Positions 1 to 13,081 of a stretch of 64,000 nt of DNA are shown piece after piece; positions within the stretch are counted from its first letter, which is position 1, and each line of letters begins with the position of its first letter. The stretch lies in contig NW_013547014.1 in assembly GCF_000711695.1 (NCBI RefSeq), positions 62,001 through 126,000 on the forward strand, given 5' to 3'. This stretch comes from Tilletiaria anomala UBC 951. Taxonomy: Eukaryota > Basidiomycota > Exobasidiomycetes > Georgefischeriales > Tilletiariaceae. The notes below the pieces were generated by a model. It saw nothing but the letters and a program-made list of their open reading frames with translations, was not told the DNA's origin and made no database searches. The translations under genes were made by a program, and so were the position numbers.

Positions 1-2062
1 TGGGAGGTGCTCGGGGACGGCAGACCGCGATTGGCCGCCGGCGTGGGATCGGCCCTGCGGCAGTACCGGCGCCTGTTGGAAGCTGTAAGATGATGAGCGA
101 TAGGACACGCCACCAGACCTTGCATGTAGTGTCAACGGGCTGGCAAAGGACGGGGGATATGGTGGCAGAGGAATGTTTTGCGTCTTTGTTGAGGGGTAGA
201 GCGCGAAAAGAAAATGATACGATTCATTCGGTAAAACCATGATCGGCCCGCAATCGCTGCGCTTCTTCGTTGTCGCAGCTTGCTTCCCGTGTACCAAAAC
301 ATCGAGGCCCTCACTCCAATTGCTGCTACGGAGCTCTGGCCGATCGACCCTCTCCCAACACCATCGACTTGGCTTGGTCCTGTTCTCCGCATCTGAATCA
401 CTATCGAACAGGCGTATGTCTTCGATGACCATCGGAAGCGCAGCCGCCTCAGCGCCAAGATTGGAAACTTGAACTTCAAGCAGCACTTTTTCCCGTATGT
501 GGTGACTCTTATGCAAGCGCTCTCCGGGAGAGATGGGTACGTGTGTCTTCATGCGCACAGATAGAGGGCACTCGGCGACGTTGAACCGGTAGAGTTTACG
601 AAGAGTAGATTCTCGATACTCTTGCTTCTGCTGCGGTGGCGTCTCCGAAGAATGAGTGGGGTAGAGTGGAGCGTTTGCACCACTGGTTGGGGTATAGTAG
701 GTCACAGTGCAGATTAAGACGTGTGGCCCGACCTGAGAAATGTCGTGCTTGACAACGGTTTGCAGCTTTTGGCCCTGTTCCAGCCGTTTGGATTCAATAG
801 AAATGCTGCCGGCCGGATCGTCCGTTTCGTCTAACGCGGCAGGAGGGATGTGGATGTGAGTAAGGAGAGAAGTGTATGTTCGGGCGGCTTGCGCAGGATC
901 CAAATTTGATTGCGCTGACGAAGCAGCTGCACCTGGTCCATACTGCATCTCCACCCGCAAGGACACGCCGGCTACATCCGACGGAGACTCGTTATTTACG
1001 CAGACAAAAGCCGAAAAGGTCTCTCCAAAGTCTGACGAGACAGAGCGGATTGAGTTAGTCCTCGTCCATAGAGATTGCGGATGCCAGAAGCGAGATGGTA
1101 AGCGCCGTGCACTCACAGACTGTCCCGAAGCTTGCAGGCAGCATAAGTATGTTTGAGATGGGCCAATCCCTCACAGTGCTCATCCTTTGATCGTTGATAT
1201 GAGAGGAGTTATATTTCTGTGACTCAAGTGGAGGGGGCTCATTGACTACCAGCTCGTCACGAGCAGCCTGATGCCAAGCTTCCTGCACCTGTCGCAAAGT
1301 TGATCGCCAATGAGATTCGTCTTCAGCGCTCGTCGGTGCGTGATGATAAGAGCTGTAGCGCAACAACTCATTGATCTCCTCCTGTGTCATTTCAGGATCA
1401 AGAGCGTTCCAGAGAGCTTTTTGCTCCTTCTCCCGATCGAAAGCCCCAGAATTTAGCAAGGCAGCCTCCGCGGCTTGATAATCCTCGCCTTCGAAGTAAG
1501 GCCGTTCATATGTAGCGAGCGATGGTTGGGAGATGCGCATGACTTTGAGCGAGAGGGGGTGTCCGGACGCGCTGTTGGAAAGGGAGGTAGGAGGAACATG
1601 CTGGGTACCTGCGCCACGTCCTTGAGCTGAAGGCGCGGACGTGGCAAAACTAGTCTGAGCGTAACTAACAGGCGCGCTACTTTCCCCGACGTTTAGAGCC
1701 ATGGGTGGTGGAGGGACGTACACCGAAGGGTAAGCATGCGAAGAGCGCCCTGCTTGATGGGAGTATGCAGACCCTATCTGAGCAGAAACCCCTCGAGCCT
1801 CGCCCCTCGGCGGTGGTGGTGGTGGTTGAGCTGCGGGCAGAGGCTGTGTTTGGATCCCAGCTTCTGATTGGAAGGCCGCAACCGTCGGACCGTGTCCGCT
1901 GAAGGAAGGTCGACCCCCGGCTGATGATGCCGAAGAGATGCTACTGGAACGCACAAGCTCTTGCCTTCCTACAGCGCTACCCGCGCTACTCCCTACTCCA
2001 TTTGAGCGGTGAGCTGCTGAGGGAGGAAGAGATGGCGCAATGTGCGCCCTTGGATCCGTCAT
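1..2062 (-). CDS. TRAPPC13: TRAPPC13-like subunit of the TRAPP complex (partial)
   Basis: Trafficking protein particle subunit 13 (DUF974 family), which acts with TRAPP, a Rab/Ypt exchange complex at the Golgi and in autophagy. Exons are 2062-1117 and 1031 to the left edge, with an 85-nt intron at 1032-1116 (GTGAGT donor, CTAACTC branch, CGTCAG acceptor). Splicing gives the family hallmark SFGTVYFGETFSAFVCVNN. Before it lies LSLKVMRISQPSL, the usual family opening. After it come VGPHVLICTVTYYTP and KVLLEVQVSNLG, matching the beta-sandwich domains. The first ~170 residues are Ser/Pro-rich and look disordered, longer than in animals. The start at 2062 is the first Met of the open frame; a 5' exon cannot be excluded. 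The 3' end lies outside the window, and the frame in the last ~130 bp is uncertain because another intron may occur there. Confidence 0.85.
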
Positions 2063-2657
2063 CTGCGGCGTATGCTATCTGCTCCACCAATCAAGGTAAT
2101 GCACCGCGACACAGGGAATCTGCAGGGGCGATCTTCATCTTCTGCCACATGTACTATGTCCCTATATCTGTGATCAGCTTGTCAATTTGGGCTCGAATGT
2201 ATAACCCAGCATGGTGATCACTGAAGGATCGAGAGGCGAAACCAAACGTAAGAAAGCATATCTAGATGATTTGTGGTGCGTAGTGCTTATGTAATTTACA
2301 TTACCGGGTTGTCGCTCACAGGTGACTTTTGCCTGATCAACCTTTTGCCTTTTCCACCGCTTCATCCTGATTCCTGATGTGTGTTCCTGCGTAACTGTGC
2401 CAAGCAGCAAGCCAATTGCAATACAGAGTTTTGTTTCAGCATTGTACTGCGAGGCCCTCATGCCAAATTAAATTCTTTCAGCCGCAAGCTTGCTCTTTCC
2501 TGCGCTGGGCTGCATCGCCGCGTCCCCATTGTCGTCTTCCCCCAGCATTTTGCGGTTTGCCACACCAGCAGCAAGGAGGCACACTTTGATCAGGACCGTC
2601 CGTCACCGGCAATACACTTGCCGAGATCAAGATCCAGCTTGCAATAGGGAAAGAAAG
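2063..2657. other. divergent intergenic region TRAPPC13/DPH1
   Basis: About 595 bp between two divergent starts, presumably holding both promoters. Short open frames here have no recognisable motif. The open frame of DPH1 extends back to 2490 with no Met typical of the family, so that part is read as leader. Confidence 0.5.
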
Positions 2658-4439
2658 ATGGCACAGATGGCATCGTTATCAATACCAGCCTCTATCTTGG
2701 AGGATCCAGCGATCAATGCGGCCATCGAGTCGATCCTACCCTCGGCGTACAATTTCGAGATCCACAAGACGATTCATCACATTCGAACGCACCAATGTCG
2801 ATCGGTCGCGCTCCAAATGCCAGAGGGCCTGACACTTTGGGCCACTGGTATTGCGGACATTCTCGAGCGCTTCAGCGGCGCAGACATGACCATCATGGGC
2901 GACGTGACATATGGAGCGTGCTGTGTCGATGATTACACTGCCTTAGCCTTGGGCTGCGACCTGCTCGTCCATTATGGGCACAGTTGTCTCGTCCCAGTTG
3001 ACCAGACTAAGATCAAGACTCTGTACGTCTTTGTTGAGATCAGTGTCGATCGCTTACATCTTGCCGAGACGGTCAGAGCAAACTTTCCGAGTGACAAGGA
3101 GCACTTCCGACAAACAGTTCTCGGTGCAGAGACTGTTGTGCCAGAAGGAGGCAAGGCTCGCATTGAGATAGGCCTGGAAGCTGGACAAGCAGAAAATTTA
3201 CAGCACAGCTCAATTCAAGAGCACACACGATCGCGACGTTCAACACATCTTGCACTAGTTGGCACGGTTCAGTTTATCAACGCCATCCAGGGACTGAGGG
3301 ATGCGCTGGAAGAAAGCGCACCCCAAGGATCATTGTTACAACCTGATAAACCTCTTTTGACAATCACTGATGGTACTCAAGAGCCTGATCAAAAAGCGTA
3401 CAATCCGTCTACGTCACCAAGCTTCAGCACCGGGAACTATATTATCACGGTGCCTCAGATCAAGCCTCTTTCCCCTGGCGAAGTATTAGGCTGCACCTCC
3501 CCCAGGCTGCCTTCATCCTCAGCGGACCGTGACGGGGTAGACGCGATAATCTACCTCGGCGACGGTCGCTTCCACCTCGAGAGTGTTATGATCGCCAATC
3601 CCCGGATACCCGCTTTCCGTTACGACCCGTACACGAAGCGCTTCATGCGCGAGCTCTACGACCACAAGGAGATGCGGAGCATGCGTGGACAGGCTGTGCA
3701 GACTGCTAGAACAAGCATCGAAGCTGTCGCGGACCGAAAAGTCGACGCTCGCGTTGCAGGGAACGCAAAAAACAGGCACGCGGACCCGGCTTGGGCGGTC
3801 GTGCTAGGCACGCTGGGACGGCAGGGATCGACTTCCGTTCTCTCACACATCCGCTCAATGCTCGCGAGTGGTGTCTCTGACGATGCGAAGCAGACCGGAT
3901 CAAACAAGTCTTTTGGGAAGGGCGCGGTCCCCTCCATTCCGATTTTACTCTCCGAACTCTCACCTCAGAAACTCGCTCTTTTTGGTTCCCACATTTCGAC
4001 ATTCGTACAAACTTCATGTCCACGTCTATCGATCGATTGGGGGAGTGCGTTCGAGAAACCGCTTCTGAGCCCGTATGAGGCTGCTGTCGCGCTCCGGAAA
4101 ACGCGCGGGTGGGACGTTAATGTGGATGGCCTCGGGATGAAGCGGAGGCCTCTTCAAACACAGGCGGAGCGATCCCCTGCAGGCTTGTCGAACGAAGGGT
4201 CTGTCGAGCGGGCCACCGAGCATGTATCGGAAGGAGATATGGAAGGGGACTACCCGATGGACTTCTATGCAAATGACTCTCGAGGTCCATGGACTCCCCG
4301 ACACGGTATGAATGCACCACGTGCGAAGACTGGCAAGAGCGCATTAAACCTGGCCATCCTGAAGCGTACCAAAGCAAGAATGGCGGAGCAGCGCGCACTA
4401 AATCAGCAACGCGAAGCAGGTACCGCGGCAACCGCATAG
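2658..4439 (+). CDS. DPH1: diphthamide synthesis subunit Dph1
   Basis: Subunit of the Dph1-Dph2 [4Fe-4S] enzyme that moves the 3-amino-3-carboxypropyl group of S-adenosylmethionine onto a histidine of elongation factor 2, the first step of diphthamide synthesis, in the cytosol. One uninterrupted frame of 593 residues. Dph1 signatures are plain: [19 protein letters not shown] (about residues 85-103), [42 protein letters not shown] and [10 protein letters not shown]. Cysteines in the first, third and last of these correspond to the three cluster ligands of the family. [19 protein letters not shown] near the end is also typical of Dph1 rather than Dph2. The protein is longer than yeast Dph1 because of Ser/Thr-rich inserts at about residues 190-230 and 500-540. 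The start was placed at MAQMASLS because the upstream open frame shows no family similarity. The gene ends tail-to-tail with TFB1, 56 bp away. Confidence 0.95.
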   Translation: MAQMASLSIPASILEDPAINAAIESILPSAYNFEIHKTIHHIRTHQCRSVALQMPEGLTLWATGIADILERFSGADMTIMGDVTYGACCVDDYTALALGCDLLVHYGHSCLVPVDQTKIKTLYVFVEISVDRLHLAETVRANFPSDKEHFRQTVLGAETVVPEGGKARIEIGLEAGQAENLQHSSIQEHTRSRRSTHLALVGTVQFINAIQGLRDALEESAPQGSLLQPDKPLLTITDGTQEPDQKAYNPSTSPSFSTGNYIITVPQIKPLSPGEVLGCTSPRLPSSSADRDGVDAIIYLGDGRFHLESVMIANPRIPAFRYDPYTKRFMRELYDHKEMRSMRGQAVQTARTSIEAVADRKVDARVAGNAKNRHADPAWAVVLGTLGRQGSTSVLSHIRSMLASGVSDDAKQTGSNKSFGKGAVPSIPILLSELSPQKLALFGSHISTFVQTSCPRLSIDWGSAFEKPLLSPYEAAVALRKTRGWDVNVDGLGMKRRPLQTQAERSPAGLSNEGSVERATEHVSEGDMEGDYPMDFYANDSRGPWTPRHGMNAPRAKTGKSALNLAILKRTKARMAEQRALNQQREAGTAATA

Positions 4440-4495
4440 AGGCTCAAAAGATATCGCGAAGTTGTATTTGATGCTCCTACTATATTGTACTCGCG

Positions 4496-6653
4496 TCAGC
4501 TGCTTCCATGGGAAACAAAGACTTGAGGGTACATGCTCTGGCCAATCTTGAGAGCTCGAGCTACCGCCTTCTCCGTCTCCTCGAGCGCCAGCTTGACGCG
4601 TTTTGCGCCGCGACCCGGCTGTTTCTCCTCGGCAAGCTTGGCGACCCCATCCGCTCGCTCGCCCGAATTCTTGAGGAGTGTAAGCATTCTCACTGCTCGT
4701 TTTTGTCGCTGCGCTGGAGTCAGCGGCTTCTTTTCCGCTTCATCCTCCGCCTTGATGGCCATACCTGGCGGGGGAGACGGTTGTGGAGCGACTGCAGCCC
4801 AAAACTGTCGCAAAAACTCGGTTGTCGCTGCATGGCAAGATATTAAATGCTGATGAATGCTTTCCGATAGGTCGTCTGAGGAAGTATATATTACGCAGTC
4901 AGTACCAACTGCTCGCCTGCAGGAGCATTTGCAGTACTCACTCTCAGATATATCTTCACTGCGGGCCTCTTCCTGCTGTTTCACACGCTCGAGGATGGTG
5001 TGCATGGCTCGCTCATTCTCTTTGCAATTGGGAACGTAGCCGCCCATCATGCGCGTAGTTGAGTCTGACCAGTCCAGAAGCTGGCCCTGAACGGATCTCA
5101 ACAAATCCTCCAGCACTTCCTGGCTAACATCGCCAGTTTCAGAGCCTTCCCGATCGTGGGTACCTTGAAAGAATCCTTGCTTGTCCTGAGAAACCTCAAG
5201 CGCCCTAGTCCCGCCACGCTTTTCCTCTTCAAGCTGGTTGATGACGATCTGGTCGTAATGCTGCCGTGTACGGGAGATAGCTTCGTCTAGACCTCGATTC
5301 GAGCTGGCGCTAGCGGCCGGGACTGTTCTTTCGCCAGAAGGTCCTGTGACTCTACTCCAGCTGGCTCTGCCTTGCTCACCCAAAGCAGAGTCGAGCAGGC
5401 TGCCGGAATGCTCGTTGAATCGGCGAAGCAAAGGAAGCGCACTCCTTTCCGCCCCTGCTCGCATGGGCCAGTCCTTTGTATTCCCTGTCTCGCCGTGATC
5501 TTCTTCGGTAGCCGCGAGGTCCAAGAAGTTGTCATGGGCATGAAATTCGCGCTTTGATTCGAGCCCGTCGTCCTCCACGATGTCATCTAAGTATTGGTCA
5601 AAGATAAGATCTGCGCGGACAATGTGCTGTGACGCTGCAGATCGCGCCGAGGTGCGCAGCCGGTGGTAAAGTCTAGATTGGAAGTAGCGCGTCCAGAAGG
5701 TCTGCTCATCCATCTGTAGGATGTTGGATGTGGTCAATCGTCAAAATCCGGGCCAGCGTGCCAGGAAAGAGGACGCCCACCTGTTTCGGTACTAGGTCGT
5801 TGTATGCTTTTGCGACCACGGGGTACTGCTCGAAAACATCACGAACCATCTGGGCACTGAGATTTATCTTCAAATTTCCTTCTTCATCATTCGTTGGCTT
5901 GGGGTCCGCGATTCGTGCATTGCGGCCTTGTCGCTGCTGCATCAGCGCTCGTTCTGAACGGAGCAAGGCTGATCTTGTCGGATGGGACCAGAACTCTGCG
6001 TCCCTCATAATACCGCTGATAACCAAGTCGGCATGGAGTGACTTGAGTTCTGGGTTGGCATGCAAAATTGAAATGCGCAATTGCAGCTCCTGTTCCCGCC
6101 GCTTTACCTTTTCCTCGGCCGTCAAGGGGGCTGGCACTGGTGCCATGGGGACTGTTTTCGAAGAGCTATTGTCCTTTGCGGCTGACTCAGGTGCAGACGA
6201 ACAGCCATTAGCTGCCTCCTTGCGGTCGTTGGAGCGCTCTTTGAGAGATTCAGATGCCCCTTCTCTCTCCTTCTTGTTATTCTGGGCGATCCCATATAGT
6301 CTAGTCTTGAATTCTTCTCTGTCATTAAGAGCCCTTTCTCTACCCTCTGGTGCGGTAAATGTGAATAGAACATCTCCCTTTCCGAGGACGCGTAATCTCT
6401 CTTTTTCAGGATCCTCTGGTTGGAAGAAGACAATCTTGAGGCTGAATGTTTGGGACTCTGGCTTGGCGACCGATGCAAGCAGCTTCTCAATATGCTGCAA
6501 TGGAATTGTGATCGATTGAGAGGCCAAGGAAGACTGAGTCGGAACCCATCGCAGCATGTGAGAGGACAAGACCAGCGTACCGCCGATCTTAGCATGAGAG
6601 ACGGAGGCTGCAAGGCTGCTTGAAGATGTGGATGGTGAGGTGTCGGTTGCCAT
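4496..6653 (-). CDS. TFB1: TFIIH core subunit Tfb1 (p62)
   Basis: Subunit of TFIIH, used in RNA polymerase II initiation and nucleotide-excision repair. Three exons: 6653-5781, 5713-4942 and 4875-4496, with introns of 67 and 66 nt, giving about 674 residues. The N-terminus has a PH-like fold region (KIGGTLVLSSHMLRWVP, ending near FKTRLYGIA). BSD-domain hallmarks follow: DAEFWSHPTRSALLRSERAL and, across intron 1, MDEQTFWTRYFQSRLYHRL. The central part is Ser/Lys-rich. The second intron is a multiple of three, so the genomic frame reads straight through it; its GTGAGTACTG donor, CTCAG acceptor and Cys-rich translation mark it as an intron. The start at 6653 (MATDTSPS) was chosen over an in-frame Met at 6716. 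Shares a 480-bp divergent region with the tubulin-ligase-like gene. Confidence 0.92.
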
Positions 6654-7135
6654 CTTGTGGATTGCGAGGCTTCCAGCGGCTTGATGCAGCCCTATCGTCC
6701 AGTCCCGTAAGGTCACAGTTGATTCGGACCGGCTGGTTGCTGTTACTATTGTTGAGACTCACTGATTTGGCGAAAATGCTGATGCCAGCTGCAGATCTGC
6801 AATATGGCAAGCTCAGATTGACTCCACTAGAGGAATGATGTTCAATGATTCAGTCACCATGAAGTACAACCAAGGTCAAGATCGTGTTTGAGCCCATGTA
6901 ACAAGTTGGAGGCCGGAGCCTCCGACAATCCAGGTGATTCGGGGCAAAAGTATGAAGCAATGAAATGCAACAAACCTTTCGAAAGTTGGCTTCGGCTGAA
7001 TTCCTGATCTTCATCTTGAACAACTTCAAATTTCAGATCTTAAGTACGCAAAAGCGACCCGAGCTGAAAGTGTGAAAGGATTTCGGCTTGTGTGCTCGGG
7101 GGAATTGTCGAGTCTCATCTTGCACGGCTTTCGAC
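6654..7135. other. divergent intergenic region TFB1/TTL-like
   Basis: About 480 bp between divergent starts. No RNA gene or repeat was seen; presumably promoters and leaders. Confidence 0.5.
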
Positions 7136-8869
7136 ATGCCGACTGCTCTTGTTCATTTCCCGGCCTTGACGCGCGCGGGCGTGGACGTCCCTAAATCATC
7201 AAAAGGCTTGGCACCCTCAACGTTACCATCGGTATCTTACACACATGCAGCTGCTTTGGGGGCCGCAAAATCTGTGCTTGAGCCAGAGTCTTGGACCGTG
7301 ATAGATGGTGCCGAAAATATAACCGTCGGACCTGAAACGACACATGAATTATACCTGACCGACTACGATCTCATTCCGTTCGAGCAGCTGCTCGGCGCTG
7401 GTGTCTCCGTAAACTCGAAGCCGCACCAGGAGTTGGAAGGCGAAACGACCAGTAGCGATTCGGTGCAGCGATCGAACCGCCAAGCGCAATGCAGTAGCTA
7501 TGTCATTCGAAAGGCTCTTATTCGCAAGCATCACCTCGCAAGCACTCTTCATTTGCACTCGGTCAAGCAGAAATCGATTTCGAGCATTGGAACAGGAAAG
7601 ACTGCAGAGGATTGCACGCCAAGAACATGGCACATTGAGCTACAATATGCAGACGATTTGGATGAACTCTTAATTGACGAGCTCTATGACTTGGCGCAGA
7701 GCATATCTGAGGCTAAGGAGCGACGGGAAACAAGGTGGTTCATTTTGAAGCCAGGGATGTCGGATCGAGGACATGGAATCAGGCTCTTCAATAGCATCGA
7801 AATGCTGAGAGCTGAGCTCGAGCATTTGGACGCTGAGCACTCCGATGAGGAAGATAGCCAAGCTGGCGATAATGATGATGGCCGAGCAGCTGGCGGCCAC
7901 GATGACGAAGATGGCATGCTCGGCCAGCTCAGGCATTTTGTTATTCAGGTGAGCTGCGATCAGCCTCGTCTTACTATTTAAGTGGTAGCATTTGCTCAAT
8001 CTCTGTTTCTTCGGTCTCCCTTCAGGAATATATCTCACGACCTCTCCTTCTTGATCCCCCAGTACTTTCAAATACAGACTCGCTTCTGAAGTCACAAGTG
8101 GGGCAGGGGCGGAAGTTCCATCTGCGAGCCTATGTCCTCTGCGTAGGTGGCTTACAAGTATACCTGTTTGACGAGATGCTAGCCCTGTTCGCACCGGTAC
8201 CGTACACTTCTCCGTCATACTCCGCTGAAGATTATTCTTCCGATCACGTTGACTTGTCCGCACACCTTACAAATACGTGCCTACAAAATAAAGAGGCTAT
8301 CAAGCGTGGCGGTCGGCCATCGGAGGAGAATGTTCACCTTTGGAGCGATCTCAAAGGCACGTGCGTGCGCCAAATTGGCTCTAGCGACGATTCACGGCAC
8401 TTGACGGATGAGCACCTCACTCATGTCCACCAGCAAGTCGCCGCGACTGTCGGCCAAGTCTTCGAAGCTTGTGCCAAGGCAGGCAGCATCCATTGGCAAA
8501 TGTGGCCGAACGCGTGGGAAATCTTTGGCGTGGATCTGCTTGTAGGGTGGGACCTGCAAGATGAACCTACGCAAGGACCTGATGAGGACTTCTCCAAGCT
8601 TAGAGTGTGGTTACTGGAAGTGAACGCGGTGAGTCGCTCCACGAGAAAAATATGATGGACGGGATCTCACATCTTTGGATTTCTGAGAGTAGCAACCTGA
8701 CTTTGCTCAGACTGGAGAACGACTGAGCTCGATCGTCGATGGTGTTTTCAAGCGCAGCTTGGAGATCGCAGTCTTAGGAAAAGGGCCTCGCCAGGTGAAA
8801 TGGAAAGTGGGACAGAGTCGCAGCGGTATGACACTGTGCTTCGATGAAGAGCTCATCAAAGATGTATGA
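7136..8869 (+). CDS. tubulin-tyrosine ligase family protein (Pby1-like)
   Basis: ATP-grasp protein of the tubulin-tyrosine ligase family, closest in shape to fungal Pby1. Three exons, 7136-7948, 8026-8628 and 8711-8869, with introns of 77 and 82 nt, give 524 residues. Family motifs: WFILKPGMSDRGHGIRLF (nucleotide-binding region), EYISRPLLL just after intron 1, KFHLRAYVLCVG, HLTNTCLQ, IFGVDLLVGWDL, and VWLLEVNATG across intron 2, the metal- and ATP-binding end of the fold. An acidic insert (EEDSQAGDNDDG) sits before intron 1. Yeast Pby1 carries an N-terminal SurE-like phosphatase domain; none is visible here, the N-terminus being about 100 unassigned residues. Substrate unknown: it may modify tubulin or, as proposed for Pby1, act around mRNA decapping. 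Ends 105 bp from the PRM10 stop on the other strand. Confidence 0.85.
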
Positions 8870-8974
8870 TGCGATTATGAAATGAGTGTTGTTCAATGCA
8901 AACGCGCAGATACAATACATGTGTTTGGTGCCCTCTGAGTTGACAAGCGCACGCGGTTGATGAGGTGTGCAGTC

Positions 8975-11900
8975 TTAGAACGCAAACAAAGCTGCACCCT
9001 TCTTGCGGCCGAACGAATAGACGACAAGGCCACTTCCAAAGAGACCAACCGTGATGCCGATTGCGACGCTGACCATCCTAAAACCAATGGAGAGACCGTT
9101 GGAGTAGAGATCACCGTCTGAGCCTTTGTACGTCATGGCTAGACCACCGGCCATACTCATGCCTGAGGGCACCAGGAACAGGACGGCGACAGCCATTGCA
9201 GTGAAGGCGGTCCCGCGGAAGATCCTCGAGTATGCATTGCCAAGGATACCGATAATGAAGGAACCAATGGCGGAGACGACATCCGAGCGGCTAAAGATGA
9301 AGTGATTCGCGAGCAAGTTGCAGGCGAAGCCGATGCAAGCGATGATGATCATGACTGGAAGCTCCTTGCTCTTCCATGGCTGCTGGTTGTGCATGCACAG
9401 TAGCAACGAGAAGAGCGGGACGAAGAGGAAGTTGAACCATGCGCTGACGTTTGACTTCCACCAGGGGTCGCCCAAGTCACGCTCGCAGTTGATATTGCCA
9501 AGTTTGAGCGAATTGCCGCTCCCTCCTGTCCCGTTTGTGAATGAGAAGGTGCCATTCCACATCGGCATAGTCTCATTCGCGAGAGTGAAAGAGCCGGACA
9601 CTTCAGTGGACGAAGTGAGTGGCACGTACATCGATTTGCGCGCCGCCGGGTCTAGCAAGAAGTAGAGGTCGGAGCCAATGGCGATGCCAAAGCCGAGGAA
9701 GAGAGAGTAGATGATTGCATAGACCATACGGACCGAACCGGCGATCATATTTTTGCTGGCTAGCTCAAGAGAGCCGCACACTGGGCAAATGAACAGGATG
9801 TTGTCAGAAACTCATTCAAAACGCGTTCGACCAATCCCCACTCACAGATGATGTAGCCCGGAAGCACGAGGACAACACCACTAGACGCAATAGCCTGATA
9901 GCAGAAGATATTGGTGGTGCTCAAGCCGCGGCTGACGAATGAGATGAGAATGGCGACCGAGATTTCGAAGATGTTTGAGTACATCGCGTTGTTCTTGGCA
10001 ACACGAAGCTGCAGGAACATCAACAGAATCCCGAAGCACGCCGACGCCCAGGCATCGACAAAGCTGCCGCCGAACGACAGAGGCGCAATGACGCAGCACA
10101 AACCGCCAGCGATCAAGATGCGCGTCCACACGCCGTAAATTGGTTTCTGTTTGATCAGCTTGGTGAGCTCGGCTGTACCTTCGTCGACACTGCATTCGTC
10201 GTGCACGACGCGGCGGTAAATGGTGTGAACCTCGTGCAGCTGCCCGAGCACCAAGGAGCTGCTGCTCTTGACGAAGTGGGTCTCGGACGAGTGTTTATCG
10301 ATGTCCCCAAAGGAAGCAATGACAATACCGGGGAAGTGGACAAATTGTGCATCGACTTCCAGGACTGCTGCGGTGGCATTGAGCTGCGACTCGATTCGAT
10401 GCGACGGAGCGCCAAACATCATGAGCGCTTTGGACAGCTTCAGAATGAATTTTTGGCGCTGTTGAACGTGGCTGACGTGGTAGGAGATGGTGGTGGCACT
10501 CTTCCGGCGGTCAAAGCTCTTCCGGCGAGGAGGTGTATATTTGTCGTCTCCATCGTCATCATCCCCACCAAACTCCAGCTTGAGATTGCCAAGGCTGACA
10601 CGACGACGGTTGGAAGGCCGCTTGATCGTCGGGTCACCTGTCTCCGAACTCCAGCTGGAGCGACGGTGGTCGAAATTCTCCATCTTGTCACGCTTGAGCT
10701 GCATGCTCTTGCGCGTCAGACCCGTAAGACGCGGATCGTTCTCGTCCATTGCGTCATCGTTGATATCCCAGAAGCTGTCACGGCGCTGAGCAGTTGGGGG
10801 TGGAACTGGCTGGGCGCGAGGCACCGAGTTGGAAATGGGCAGTGTAGGAGGGTGCGACACTGTGTCCATGCTGCCTGACTTTCCGAATTTGCTGTACACT
10901 GGAGAGTTTGGGTCACCATTGAGAGTTGCATCATCGCTTTCGTCGTCAGTGTGGGTATGGAACGACGGCCCAACGACGCCTTGGCCCGGGCTGCTACCAG
11001 ATATGGCGCCATACAGGCCCATGAAGGTCTTCGCAAGGCCATTGCCGGCTGCACCACCAGCAGTAACGTTTGCAGGAAGTCCTGGGGAGCCTGGGCCGAC
11101 ACCAACGCCTAAGCGGTACGAATTTTTGATGACGTCCGCTTCGGATGCATTACCTCTAGCAGCGCCGCGCTCGAGAGAGTCGTCGGAATTTTTAAACTGC
11201 CTGAAGTTCTCGACGCTGTCTCCGCGACGGATAAGCGCAGGCTTGAGCATCGGTGATTTGACGCTACCCGACGCAGTCACGCGCGGAGAGAATGGCTGAA
11301 CCATCGATGGAGATGAGAGCGGGTCGAAGTGCTGGATGTGCGGCGAGAAGGGACTTCCAGTTGGAGGAGGTTGGCCGCCAAAGCCACCCAACCCGTTTTG
11401 ACGAGCTCCAGGCAATGATGGCGTAGCCGGAGGAAAGTTTCCGCTGGTCTGGCGAGCCACAGTCGGCTGTGGGCGCGAGGGCAGTTCGAGACCATGAATG
11501 TTGCGAAAATTGGGCCCTTGTGGCTGCTGCTCTTGGGTGAAGAGATTCCTGAGCTGCGGTGCATCTTGGGTATTGCTGCGACCAGTACTGTCCGGATCAG
11601 GGCCTGACGTGGATGGAAGATGCTCCCGGTTGACCGAGCCAGTAGTAGGACGACGCTCTTTGACACTTTTGTACTCGAGGACGTCGTCCATGTCAAATTC
11701 AGATTCAGTGACCTCGGAGTAGCTCTTGGCATCGTCATTGTGCTCGCCTTTGTTGGCGATCCTGAATGGTTGCTGATTGCGGTCCGATTCGGAAGGAGAA
11801 CGTTCGAGAGGGCCAATGTCACGCACGGAAGCATAGGATGCGACAGAGGGGCGAGGCACGGAGATGGAATAACCAGGCTGGAAAGGTGAGGAGCCTTGAT

Positions 11901-12078
11901 CGTTGCGTGTTGCAGGAGACGCCATGGGTGAGGCATGACCCTGCTGCACAGCAGCTTGATCAGCCATAGCCGCGCGCATGAGCTCCATGTCGATGCCAAT
12001 GCCTCCCGGTTGGCCACTGTCTTCAGAGAAGCGGACGCCACGGCCTGATGAGCCCGTGCTTGAGCGACCGCGAGACAT
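8975..12078 (-). CDS. PRM10: Prm10-like ThrE-family membrane protein
   Basis: Predicted multi-pass membrane protein of the DUF1212/ThrE family, of which yeast pheromone-regulated Prm10 is a member; the cargo is unknown. Two exons, 12078-9846 and 9780-8975, with a 65-nt intron, give 1012 residues. Roughly the first 540 residues are Ser/Pro/Gly/Asn-rich and probably disordered. The conserved part starts at YHVSHVQQRQKFILKLSKALMMFG, followed by SHRIESQL and VHFPGIVIASFGD (the soluble DUF1212 portion). About ten hydrophobic segments follow, with splicing joining GYIILCGSLELASKNMIAG. The loop SSTEVSGSFTLANETMPMWNG between late segments resembles the extracytoplasmic loop of Prm10 proteins. The start MSRGRSST was chosen; another Met lies seven codons upstream. 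Confidence 0.88.
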
Positions 12079-13081
12079 GGTCACCTGCAGGGGGTACATA
12101 GAGTAATCGCGAGATCATCAGAGTCAGGGCCCTGAAGTGGATAAGAAAGCCTACTGCTCGCGCTCACTTGGTCCTGTCTGTCGTACTCTAGATGCTGCTT
12201 TCTTCTTTTTTTTCTGTTGGTTTTGCAGGTCCTGGGTGCCCGCCCCGAAGAGCCTCTAGTGCCGTTGGCTGTACCGTTACTCGACTTATCTCCTCCTGGG
12301 TCTCGAGACGTTGATCAGCTAGTGCCTGCCTAGCAAAAGATCGAACGTGATTCAGATCCCTTCCCACACCGTCTCTATATGTCGAATGGTTGCTGTACTA
12401 TCCCGCTCCAAGGCAAGGATGCAGGGGCTGAGGTTGTTGATTCGATGAAGACTTGCTTACTTGCCAGTTGATGGAGAACCGGTCTCCAATCTGAGCAAGG
12501 AGAGAAAACCCTGAGACGACTTGCGCTGGATAATCCTCTCGGTGTTGAGGAGTGAGTGCGGGTGGATGGCGCTATTGGTCCCTTCGGGGCTGCGGAAAGG
12601 ACCGATTGCAAGGAGAAGTAAGCGTGTGGATTGAGGAGAAATGTAACAAATGGATGGTGGTCGTTCGAAGGGGTAAAAGTGGGGAAACTTGTCAGCTCCG
12701 ACCATGTTTATAAAGAGCATCCCATACTTCCATAAGGCTCAGACTACTCACCGACTGGGCTACGATTGACAGGCTGAAGCTTCTGCCTAGCCTGACGACG
12801 TACGAAGAGATGGTGAGGGATGTCAAGAATCAATATGTTACTCGAGCCGGCTGGAGATGTCAATTGTTGTCTTCCATTCCTGCTCCAGGAGCGGGTTGAA
12901 CCTTGGCCAATGTTTGTAGAGATCATTAGCAAGCTTTGGGGGCGGGGCGCTTAGCCAGCATGATCGGAACCTTGGGCCCATCGTCAGTCGACCGCGATTG
13001 GATGCTGTACAGAGTGTCACAGTGCCTGTCTGAAGGTACGGCAACGCCTGCATTCGTACTGAGACATACCCCAACGCTCTG

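Noticed and set aside
5728-6519. A 263-codon frame antisense to TFB1.
   Set aside because: Shadow of the TFB1 coding frame; no motif of its own.
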